A stretch of 34,958 nucleotides of DNA from Chloroflexota bacterium (GTDB taxonomy: Bacteria > Chloroflexota > Dormibacteria > CF-121). The stretch spans positions 386 to 35,343 of the forward strand of contig VBHO01000012.1 in NCBI GenBank assembly GCA_005882045.1, read 5' to 3'. Below the pieces are notes generated by a model. That model was not told where the DNA came from. It did not search any database and saw nothing but the letters and a program-made list of their open reading frames with translations. Below, piece after piece: positions 19,418 to 27,761 of the stretch. How positions within the stretch are numbered: the stretch's first letter is position 1; every line of letters starts with the position of its first letter. Made by a program: the position numbers and the translations under genes.

Positions 19418-20335
19418 ATGTCTCCCAGCCCACCCTCCGGGCAACAGTTTGTCCTGACCTTCGGCGACCAGCGCGCGGTCGTCACCGAAGTCGGCGCGGG
19501 GCTACGCACCTACACCGTCGCCGACCGTGACGTCATCGACGGTTATGAAGAGGACGAGATGTGCAGCATCGGCCGCGGCCAGCTGCTCCTGCCATGGCCG
19601 AACCGGATAGAGGACGGCCGGTATGAATTCGGCGGCACAGTGTATCAAACGCCACTGACCGAGCCGGCCCGGCACAACGCGCTGCACGGGCTGATTCGCT
19701 GGGTCAACTGGCGCGCCATCGAGCACGCCGCGGAGGGCGTGCTGATGTCGCTGGTCCTCCATCCCCAGGAGGGCTACCCCTTTTTCCTCGAACTGCAGGC
19801 CGAGTATCGCCTGTCGGCCGCTGGCCTGACAGTCCGGACCACCGCGACCAACATTGGGACGCACGCCGCGCCGTACGGGGCGGGCCACCATCCATACCTC
19901 ACCATCGGCACCTTGATCGACGAGGCGCTGCTGAAGCTGCCGGCATTGATGCGGCTCGAAGTCACTGACCGCCTGATTCCTACCGGCCGGCTGCTGCCGA
20001 CCAAGGGAACCGCATACGACTTCCTCGAATTGCGGGCGATCGGCTCGTTGCGTATGGATACCGCCTTCGCCAACCTGGTACCCGACAGTGATGGCATGAT
20101 CCGCGTCCGCCTCCGGGCTCCTGGGGGCGACCCTGCCTGGACCCTCTGGATGGAGCCGGTGTACCGGTTCCTGATGGTGTACACACCGGATGCGATCCCG
20201 CAGGCGTCTCGGCGGCGGCGCAGCATCGCCATCGAACCGATGACCTGCGCGCCCAACGCCTTCCGCAGCGGCGACGGCCTGATCGTGCTCCAGCCCGGTC
20301 AGAGCACGAGCGCGACCTGGGGAATTTTGCGGTAA
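19418..20335 (+). CDS. Aldose 1-epimerase family protein
   Basis: LLLPWPNRIEDGRYEFGG; ALHGLIRWVNW; PYGAGHHPYLTIG; IAIEPMTCAPNAF. Confidence 0.88.
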   Translation: MSPSPPSGQQFVLTFGDQRAVVTEVGAGLRTYTVADRDVIDGYEEDEMCSIGRGQLLLPWPNRIEDGRYEFGGTVYQTPLTEPARHNALHGLIRWVNWRAIEHAAEGVLMSLVLHPQEGYPFFLELQAEYRLSAAGLTVRTTATNIGTHAAPYGAGHHPYLTIGTLIDEALLKLPALMRLEVTDRLIPTGRLLPTKGTAYDFLELRAIGSLRMDTAFANLVPDSDGMIRVRLRAPGGDPAWTLWMEPVYRFLMVYTPDAIPQASRRRRSIAIEPMTCAPNAFRSGDGLIVLQPGQSTSATWGILR

Positions 20336-20435
20336 TTTAGGCGGCCCCCGATATTTGCACAGCTTTGGGCGCGCCTGCCAATATCAGGTCAGGGCATCAC
20401 GCTTCGGCCATGGCCGTCTGGAGGGAAAGCTGCTG

Positions 20436-22955
20436 GTGTACGGGAAGATTTACGTCCCCCTCGATAATTCGGACCATTCCAACGCCGCCATCGAGGTGGC
20501 CGTCCGGCTTGCCGGGGCCACCAACGCCAGCCTTGTCGGGAGCCACGTCTACGCCGCGCGCATGCACGACGTGCGCTTCAAGCAGATGGAATACACACTC
20601 CCCGATGAATACCAGCAAGAGCAGGAACTGGAACGGCAACGCAAGATCCATGACTCGCTGATCACGCGTGGGCTGCAGCTGATCTCGGACTCTTACTGCG
20701 ACGTCATGAAAGTTGCGTGCGACCGAGCGGGGCTGCCGTTCGAGTACAAGACCTTCGATGGCAAGAACTGGGAGTGCCTGGTCGACGACATCGCCGAGTC
20801 CGATTACGACCTGGTGATCATGGGCGCGCTGGGTATGGGCGCCGTGAGGGACAGCATGGTCGGCAGCGTCACCGACCGGGTCCTGCGCCGGATCCGCGTC
20901 GCTTCGCTCGTCATCCGCGACACGCACCCATTCCGCGACGATGCTTCCGACCGGATCGTGGTTGCCATCGACGGCAGTCCGCAGTCATTTGCGGGGCTGC
21001 GCACCGCCATCGAGCTTGGTCGCGCTCTCGGCAAGAAGATCGAGGCCGTGTCGGTCTATGACCCCTACCTTCACTACGCCATGTTCAACGGGATCGTCGA
21101 CGTCCTCTCGGCCGAGGCATCGAAGGTCTTCCGCTTCAAAGAGCAGGAGCAGCTACACGAGGAGATCATCGACACCGGCCTGGCAAAGATTTACGAATCG
21201 CATCTGCGCGTGGCCGAGTCGCTCGCACGCGACGAGGGCGTCGAGATCAAGACGACGCTGCTCGACGGCAAAGCCTTCAAGAAGGTCTTGCAGTATGTGC
21301 GCCAGGACCCGCCGTGGTTGCTCGTCATAGGACGGATCGGCGTGCACTCCGCAGCCGAGATGGACATGGGCAGCAACAGCGACAACCTCTTACGACTCGC
21401 GCCGGTGTCGGTGCTGTTGTCCAGCCGCACGTTCGTGCCGCCAATCGACGTCCAGGCCGAGGCGAGCGTCACGTGGACCGAGGAAGCCGAGGCGCGTATG
21501 GAAAAAGTCCCCGCCGCGTTTCGCGCTATCACCCGCACCGCCATCTGCCGCTACGCCATGGAGCGCGGGCACTCGATCATCAGCTCGTCCGTCATCGACC
21601 AGGCGGTGGCCGAGGTGATGCCCGAGCACGCGGCGCGCGCGATGGGCGTCGAGCCCGCGCAAGTCAAGGCGACGGCCGAGGCGCCAGCCGCCGGTGTCGA
21701 GACCTGGTTATGCCGGCGCTGCGGGCGGCCGTCCCGTGGCGGCCACCCCGACGCGTGCCCGGTCTGTGAGGGCACCAGCTTCCAGCGGGTGGACAAGGAG
21801 GCCATGATCGCCGCGGCGACGAAAGAAGGCGGCGTCGAAGAAGAGGAAGCCTTCGACGGCTTCAAGGTCAAGTGGACAGCGGAGGCGAAGGAGGTCCTCA
21901 ACCGCGTTCCCAAGGGATACGAGCGGCGCCGCGTCAAGGCGCGCATCGAAAAGATCGCCAGGGTGCAGCGGCTTCCCAGCATCACCCGCGACTTTGCCGA
22001 CGCCAACCTCGACGAGGCCTACGGCCCGGTGGCCGAAGTGGTCAGCGATACGCTGCCGCCCTCGAAGCCGGCCGGCGACACGCCGCTGATCTGGACCGAC
22101 GAGGCCGTCCAGCGGATGGAGCGCGTGCCGGGCGGCTTCATGCGCATGATGGCGCGGACCAAGGTCGAAGAGTTCGCCCGGAAGATCCGGGCCGAGACCA
22201 TCACGGGCGACGTTGCCGAGGGCGGCCTGGTGGACGCGCGGATGATGATGAACCAGGCGCTGAAAGGGCAATCACCTGAAATGGTCCAGGCGGCCATGCA
22301 GGCGCACGGCCACCATGCTGGGAACGGCGACGAGCCGCGCGAGCCGTCACCCGGCTGGACCGAGGACGGGGTCCGCCGCCTCAACGAGGTGGAGATCCGC
22401 GCCGAGGAGAAGTTCGAACCCAGTCGGGCGCGCGAACTGGCGCAGCACGCGGCCGAGTCGCGCGCGGCGCGCACCTCCGAGGCGATCAACGCCGCCTTCC
22501 TGGAGCGGCTCGGGATCAAGATCGGGTACGGGCACCCGCTCAGCCCCAAGACCTTCGAGCATTACTTCACCTGGTCTCCGGAGGCTGAGGCGCGGCTGGC
22601 GAACCTCCCCTCCTTCTGCCGCGAGCTGAGCCGCTGGCGCGTCGAGTGGACCGCGGCAAAGAAGGGGCTCGGTCCGGTGATCACGCCCGCAGCCATGGAC
22701 GTGAAGTTCGAGATGTGGGGCGACGTCTCAGACGCCCTGCAGCAGAAAGGCCCGCAGATGCCCTGGGAGCCTGACGCGGAGATGCGGCTCGAGAACATGC
22801 CGCCGTTCGTCAAAGGCCAGGTGATGGCGGCGGTCGAGGGCAATGCCCAGGAGCTCGGAGAGAAGCGCGTGACGACAAAGGTGATGGACACCGTCATCCA
22901 GAAATGGATCGAGACCGGCGATTTCCATGAAGGCAAATACGGCTTCCGAGCCTAG
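20436..22955 (+). CDS. Multidomain protein: two universal stress protein domains, rubredoxin-like zinc ribbon, about six PCP_red-like repeats
   Basis: KIYVPLDNSDHSNAAIEVA and IVVAIDGSPQSFAGLRTAIELG (USP); WLCRRCGRPSRGGHPDACPVCEGTSF; repeats starting VTWTEEAEARMEKVP, VKWTAEAKEVLNRVP, LIWTDEAVQRMERVP, WTEDGVRRLNEV, FTWSPEAEARLANLP, MPWEPDAEMRLENMP; GGAGGG SD before GTG 20436. Confidence 0.82.
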   Translation: MYGKIYVPLDNSDHSNAAIEVAVRLAGATNASLVGSHVYAARMHDVRFKQMEYTLPDEYQQEQELERQRKIHDSLITRGLQLISDSYCDVMKVACDRAGLPFEYKTFDGKNWECLVDDIAESDYDLVIMGALGMGAVRDSMVGSVTDRVLRRIRVASLVIRDTHPFRDDASDRIVVAIDGSPQSFAGLRTAIELGRALGKKIEAVSVYDPYLHYAMFNGIVDVLSAEASKVFRFKEQEQLHEEIIDTGLAKIYESHLRVAESLARDEGVEIKTTLLDGKAFKKVLQYVRQDPPWLLVIGRIGVHSAAEMDMGSNSDNLLRLAPVSVLLSSRTFVPPIDVQAEASVTWTEEAEARMEKVPAAFRAITRTAICRYAMERGHSIISSSVIDQAVAEVMPEHAARAMGVEPAQVKATAEAPAAGVETWLCRRCGRPSRGGHPDACPVCEGTSFQRVDKEAMIAAATKEGGVEEEEAFDGFKVKWTAEAKEVLNRVPKGYERRRVKARIEKIARVQRLPSITRDFADANLDEAYGPVAEVVSDTLPPSKPAGDTPLIWTDEAVQRMERVPGGFMRMMARTKVEEFARKIRAETITGDVAEGGLVDARMMMNQALKGQSPEMVQAAMQAHGHHAGNGDEPREPSPGWTEDGVRRLNEVEIRAEEKFEPSRARELAQHAAESRAARTSEAINAAFLERLGIKIGYGHPLSPKTFEHYFTWSPEAEARLANLPSFCRELSRWRVEWTAAKKGLGPVITPAAMDVKFEMWGDVSDALQQKGPQMPWEPDAEMRLENMPPFVKGQVMAAVEGNAQELGEKRVTTKVMDTVIQKWIETGDFHEGKYGFRA

Positions 22956-23883
22956 TCTGCTCGCCGCCACCGGCCTGAGCCGCAGCTATCGCGGAGGCAA
23001 GGGCGTCTTCGACATCACGCTCAAGCTTGCCGCGGGCGAGGTGCTGGGCCTGATGGGCCCTAACGGCTCCGGCAAATCGACGCTGCTGCGGGTGCTCGCA
23101 ACCGCCGCCACCGCGAGCGCCGGCCGGGTCAGCTGGTTTGGCAACCCGAACCCGCGGTCACCGTCGGTGCGACGCCGGCTGGGTGTGATGCTGGACCAGG
23201 CGGCGCATTTCGACAAGATGACCGGCTATCAAAACGCCTGGTTCTTCGCCCGCCAGTTCGGGCTGGCAGGCGAGCTCGCCCGCGACCGGCTCGATGAGCT
23301 CTTTCGATGGGCCGGTCTGTGGGAGGCCCGGGATCAGCTGGTCGGCGAGTACTCGCTGGGGATGCAGCGAAAGCTCAACCTGGTCGAGGCGCTGGTCCAC
23401 CGGCCCTCCATCCTGCTCCTGGACGAGCCCACCCTCGCGCTCGATTACCGCGCCGAGCTCGACCTGATCGAACGGCTCCAGCTGCTCAGCCTCACCGGCA
23501 CCGCCGTGCTGCTGGCGACCAACGACGTGCACCTCGCCGAGCGGATCTGCGACCGCGTGATCTTTCTGCACCAGGGCCGGGCGATCCGGGAGGGGCACGT
23601 GCCCGAGCTCTTGACCGAGCTGGCAGGCTCGAAAGAGGTCCAGCTGCAAATGAACTCTCCGATCCCCCTTGACACCCTTCGATCCCTACCCGCGGTCGAG
23701 GCCGCGAACGTCGACGGCGATACGGTGCACATCGTCCTGGCGCGCGGCGCCAATCCGGCGCAGGTGCTGGCGGTGCTGAACGGCACCGCCGACCTGGTCA
23801 GCAACATGCGGGTTCGCCGGCCGAACCTGGGCGACCTCTTCCTGAAGCTGACCGGCGAGGCGCTCCCGGTGACCCACGGATGA
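22927..23883 (+). CDS. ABC transporter ATP-binding protein (CcmA-like)
   Basis: VLGLMGPNGSGKSTLLRVLA Walker A; YSLGMQRKLNLVEALVHRPSILLLDEPTLALDY; 29-nt overlap with upstream gene. Confidence 0.92.
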   Translation: MKANTASEPSLLAATGLSRSYRGGKGVFDITLKLAAGEVLGLMGPNGSGKSTLLRVLATAATASAGRVSWFGNPNPRSPSVRRRLGVMLDQAAHFDKMTGYQNAWFFARQFGLAGELARDRLDELFRWAGLWEARDQLVGEYSLGMQRKLNLVEALVHRPSILLLDEPTLALDYRAELDLIERLQLLSLTGTAVLLATNDVHLAERICDRVIFLHQGRAIREGHVPELLTELAGSKEVQLQMNSPIPLDTLRSLPAVEAANVDGDTVHIVLARGANPAQVLAVLNGTADLVSNMRVRRPNLGDLFLKLTGEALPVTHG

Positions 23884-23914
23884 CACGCGCGCCTTTCCAC
23901 ACCGGGGCGCGCTG

Positions 23915-24625
23915 ATGATGGTGCTCGCGGGCACGATCTGGCAGCGCGAGCTGGTCGAATTCGCCCAACGCCGGCGGGCTTTGATCATCAAGCTCGCTTT
24001 TCCGCTGCTGGTTGGCATCCCGCTGGTGACCGCAGCGCCACCGTTCTACGCCGCCCTGAGCCTGACGATGCTGATCGCCATCATTGGAACGGTCGGGGCG
24101 GGCGCCGTCCTGACGCGCGAGCGCCACTCCGGCCTGACCTTGCGCTATCGGACATTGCCCGTCACTCCGGGGCGGCTGCTGATCGAGCGGCTCTCGACCA
24201 GCGCCTCGATCGATCTCCTCCAGGTCACGCCGGTACTGGTCTTGATCGCGCTGCGTCACCCGTCCCGGTTCGAATGGTGGCCGGCGCTGCTCCTGAGCAC
24301 CGCCGCTGTACTGCTTCTTGGCAATCTAATGGGCGCGGTCGCCAGCAAGCTCTCCGATTCCCCGGGGGAGGTGATGCTCTACGTCTTCATTCCTCTCCTG
24401 CCCCTGCTCTACCTGTCGGGCGTCTTCACGCCCCTCTCCCAGCCGGTCCTGCTTGTAATCTCTCGGCTGCTGCCCTTCAGCTACCTGCACGAGTCGTTAC
24501 TCGGCGCGCTGAGCGGCCAGCCGAACTTGCTCCCGTGGGAGACCCTGCTCGGTGGCTTCGGCTTCCTCGTGGGCGCCGCCGGCCTGACCGGTCGCCTGGG
24601 ACGCCGCGTTACCGAGTCGGACTAA
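23915..24625 (+). CDS. ABC transporter permease (CcmB / ABC-2 heme exporter-like)
   Basis: IWQRELVEFAQRRRALIIKLAFPLL; six hydrophobic segments; follows CcmA-like ATPase. Confidence 0.78.
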   Translation: MMVLAGTIWQRELVEFAQRRRALIIKLAFPLLVGIPLVTAAPPFYAALSLTMLIAIIGTVGAGAVLTRERHSGLTLRYRTLPVTPGRLLIERLSTSASIDLLQVTPVLVLIALRHPSRFEWWPALLLSTAAVLLLGNLMGAVASKLSDSPGEVMLYVFIPLLPLLYLSGVFTPLSQPVLLVISRLLPFSYLHESLLGALSGQPNLLPWETLLGGFGFLVGAAGLTGRLGRRVTESD

Positions 24626-24634
24626 GACGCGGCG

Positions 24635-25879
24635 ATGCTGACCCACATCGCCAGTACGTATTCACTCGACCAGCCCAGTATCCAGTTGCCCTTCATCACC
24701 AACCGGTGGGCGGTGGGCTTCTTCTTCCTCGTCCACATCATCTTCGGCTCGTTCACCATGGGCGCCCTCGTGCTCGGGCCGACCTTCGAATGGATCGGCC
24801 TGCGGCGCGAGGATCCGCGCTACGAGCGGTATGCCCGCGCGCTCGGCACCGTCAATCTCAAGATCTTCAGCCTCGGCGCCACGCTGGGCGGATTCGCCGT
24901 CATCGTGCTGACCGCGCTCTACCCGAGGTTCTTCGTCACCCTGATCACCCTCTTCTTCTGGCCGGCGGTGGTGGCGTTCACCATCTGGTTCCTGACGCTG
25001 GGCGGGATCCTGTTGTACAACCTACGGTGGGACCGCTTCCGCCTCCGCAAGGGCCTGCACATCCTGCTCGGCTACGCGACCGCTGCCACCGAGCACATCT
25101 TCCTCTTCATCATCGTCGCGCTCGACAGCTACCTCTTGACCCCGAGGTCAGGCCAGGGCGCGGCGGCCTTCTTCAACCCGTCGTTCTGGCCCGAGTTGGC
25201 CCATCGATTCGTCGGCAATCTCTCCTGGGCATCGTTCTTCATCGCCGCGGTCGCCGCCGTCTATGCCGCAACGAGCCGGCAGCCGGCTAACCGGGTCTAC
25301 TTCCACTGGGCGGCGCGCACCAGCCTTGTGGTCGGGTTCGCGACGCTGGTGGTGCAAATCGTGCTCGGCGCCGTCTTCGTCGAGAGCATCAAGCAGGCCT
25401 CACCGGGAGCCTTTCACTATTCGATGCAGGGTCCGTTCGCGTGGCTCTGGTTGTTGCAGGCGACCTTCATCGCGATCCTGCTGGTCGGCAGCAACCTCTA
25501 CTTCTGGCAATCGCGCGCGACGCCGGCGGCACCGGTCCTGACCGGCATCGTGGTGCTGGGCTCGCTGATCACGATGACACCCGCGGCGGTCTTTCCCAAA
25601 GACCTCTTCGCGCTGCGCTACGTAGCGCTGGCGATCGCGGTGCTGGTCAGCATTGTTCACTGGCTGATCTCGCGACCGCGACGTCACGCGATGGCTGCGG
25701 ACCTGCGTCGGAGCAGCCAGTTGACGCTCGCCGTCACCGGCGCCAGCGCGTTGCTGCTCTTCCTCTTGATGGGCGTCATCCGCACCACCGCGCGCAGCGA
25801 CTACACGATCTACGGCGTGATGAAAGAGTCGGACAGCTACAGCATTTTCCAGTCCCCAAGCAAGGGCTACTACCCATGA
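24635..25879 (+). CDS. Cytochrome bd-type quinol oxidase subunit I-like (CydA-like) membrane protein, first copy
   Basis: FFLVHIIFGSFTMGALVLGP; GLHILLGYATAATEHIFLFIIVALDSYLLTP; LAHRFVGNLSWASFF. Confidence 0.72.
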   Translation: MLTHIASTYSLDQPSIQLPFITNRWAVGFFFLVHIIFGSFTMGALVLGPTFEWIGLRREDPRYERYARALGTVNLKIFSLGATLGGFAVIVLTALYPRFFVTLITLFFWPAVVAFTIWFLTLGGILLYNLRWDRFRLRKGLHILLGYATAATEHIFLFIIVALDSYLLTPRSGQGAAAFFNPSFWPELAHRFVGNLSWASFFIAAVAAVYAATSRQPANRVYFHWAARTSLVVGFATLVVQIVLGAVFVESIKQASPGAFHYSMQGPFAWLWLLQATFIAILLVGSNLYFWQSRATPAAPVLTGIVVLGSLITMTPAAVFPKDLFALRYVALAIAVLVSIVHWLISRPRRHAMAADLRRSSQLTLAVTGASALLLFLLMGVIRTTARSDYTIYGVMKESDSYSIFQSPSKGYYP

Positions 25880-25886
25880 GGAACTA

Positions 25887-26120
25887 ATGGGTCCCCTCCA
25901 GACCTACTTCTACCTGGCCTTGATCAGCGTCGTCATGATCGGCCTCACCCTGCTGTTCATCGGCATCGCCGCCGTCGGCTTGCGGCGCTGGTTCCGCCAG
26001 GCGCACGGGCAAACGCCGCTGACCTTCTGGTTGGTGGGTGGGGCCATCACGGTAACCCTGCTATTCATCGTCCTTGGCACCGCCGGCGTGCTCTACGGGT
26101 TCATCCGCTATGGCGCGTGA
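25887..26120 (+). CDS. Small two-TM protein within the respiratory cluster
   Basis: 77 aa, two hydrophobic stretches, tight spacing between CydA-like and Rieske genes. Confidence 0.65.
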   Translation: MGPLQTYFYLALISVVMIGLTLLFIGIAAVGLRRWFRQAHGQTPLTFWLVGGAITVTLLFIVLGTAGVLYGFIRYGA

Positions 26121-26598
26121 CTCTCGGCGGCTGAGCCGCCGGCAATTCGCCTTCCTTGGGACCCAGGCGGTCGGCGCCGTGGTCACCCTGCTGCTCGGCA
26201 TCCCGATCGTTGGCTTCATCCTTTCGCCGCTCTTTCACCGCCAGCAAGTGGTGTGGCGCCAGGTCGGCGATATCAGCGGTGTGCCCGACCGGCAGCCGAC
26301 CAAGTTCGAAGTGTCCTTTCCGCTCGACGAATGGACCAGCAGCAACGTCAACCTGGCGGTCTACGTGGTTAAGCTCAACAACGAGTACCTGGTCTTCTCC
26401 AACACGTGCACCCACATGCAGTGCCCGGTGCGATGGCAGTCGGACCTGGGACAGTTCCTCTGTCCCTGCCACGGTGGGCTCTACGACATCACCGGCAAAA
26501 ACATCGGTGGTCCGCCGCCGAAGCCGCTGCCGCAGTACGTCCACCGGATCGACGGCACCACGCTCTTCATCCAGAACAGCTTCACGGAGTCGATCTGA
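26110..26598 (+). CDS. Rieske [2Fe-2S] protein of bc-type complex, Tat-like N-terminus
   Basis: SRRQFAFLG twin-Arg motif; NTCTHMQCPVRW...LCPCHGGLYDITG Rieske motifs. Confidence 0.93.
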   Translation: MARDSRRLSRRQFAFLGTQAVGAVVTLLLGIPIVGFILSPLFHRQQVVWRQVGDISGVPDRQPTKFEVSFPLDEWTSSNVNLAVYVVKLNNEYLVFSNTCTHMQCPVRWQSDLGQFLCPCHGGLYDITGKNIGGPPPKPLPQYVHRIDGTTLFIQNSFTESI

Positions 26599-27761
26599 TG
26601 GGCAGGCTCGACGCGGTCTACGACTGGTTCGACGAGCGGACGGCGGTCCGCAGCCTGGTCCGCAAGGGCCTGTACGAGGCGGTGCCCAAGCGCGGCGCCT
26701 GGTTCTACACGCTGGGCAGCGCCACCCTGGTCCTCATCCTGCTGCAGCTCGTCACGGGCATCTTCCTCACGCTGGTGTACGTCCCGTCCGTCACCGAGGG
26801 TTGGGCCAGCCTGAACTACCTCAAGCAGCATGACGCCTTCGGCTCGATCGTCCGCGGCATCCACCTCTGGTCCGCGTACATCCTCCTGTTCGTGATCGGC
26901 CTGCACATGGTGCGGACCTTCTTTTCCGGCTCCTACAAGCGGCCGCGAGAGCTGAACTGGGTGACCGGTGTGGGCCTGTTCCTGCTGGTGCTGGTGATGG
27001 CGATCACCGGCGCCTTCCTCCCCTGGGACCAGGCGGCCTACTGGACGGCGGTGGTCGTTACCAACGTGCCCGCCTATACGCCCTTCATCGGCTCCTTCAT
27101 CCGGGCCCTCTGGCGTGGTGGTGACTTCGTCGGACCAATCACCCTCAGCCGGACCTTCGGCATCCACGTCTGGCTGATCCCGGCGATCCTGTTCCCGTTG
27201 ATCCTCGCGCACCTCGCCTTGCTCCGCAAGCACGGGGAGTTCGGATCCTATGTCAACTATCGTGGCGCCTATCGCAGCCGGGAGGGGGTCGATGTCCCGC
27301 CGGTGCCGCCACAACGCCCGATCGAGCCGCCGTATCCGGCGGTCCCCACCGATGAGCTCTGGGCCGCCCCGCTGGAGACCGAAGACTTCTTCCCATTCCA
27401 GACCTTCAAAGACGGGCTCGTTTCGGTGGTGCTCGTCATTGTCGTGTTCCTGCTCGCGGTGGCCATCGGCGCTCCGCTGGAACCCATTGCCGACCCATCG
27501 ACCACCAGCTACACCCCGGTGCCCGAGTGGTTCTTCCTGCCGCTCGACGAGCTCCTCTTGCTTGTCCCGCAGCAACTGATTCCCCTGGCGCTCATCGTCC
27601 CGGCCGGCGGCGTCCTGCTGCTGCTCGCGCTCCCCTTCATCGATCGCGGCCCTGAGCGCAACCCATTCGAGCGGCCGGCGGTCATGGTGCCCGGCGGGTT
27701 TGCCGTGCTCTTCGTGATCATCCTGACCCTGCTCGGCTCCGGCCGGCTCTTCAACCTGTGA
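26598..27761 (+). CDS. Cytochrome b (bc1/b6f family, fused N- and C-terminal domains)
   Basis: GIHLWSAYILLFVIGLHMVRTFFSGSYKRPRELNW; GAFLPWDQAAYW; HVWLIPAILFPLILAHL; PVPEWFFLPLDELL Qo motif. Confidence 0.93.
   Translation: MGRLDAVYDWFDERTAVRSLVRKGLYEAVPKRGAWFYTLGSATLVLILLQLVTGIFLTLVYVPSVTEGWASLNYLKQHDAFGSIVRGIHLWSAYILLFVIGLHMVRTFFSGSYKRPRELNWVTGVGLFLLVLVMAITGAFLPWDQAAYWTAVVVTNVPAYTPFIGSFIRALWRGGDFVGPITLSRTFGIHVWLIPAILFPLILAHLALLRKHGEFGSYVNYRGAYRSREGVDVPPVPPQRPIEPPYPAVPTDELWAAPLETEDFFPFQTFKDGLVSVVLVIVVFLLAVAIGAPLEPIADPSTTSYTPVPEWFFLPLDELLLLVPQQLIPLALIVPAGGVLLLLALPFIDRGPERNPFERPAVMVPGGFAVLFVIILTLLGSGRLFNL

Noticed and set aside
24274-25290. 338-aa plus-strand ORF overlapping the CcmB-like and CydA-like genes
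   Set aside because: Arg/Pro/Ala-rich out-of-frame translation spanning two supported genes.
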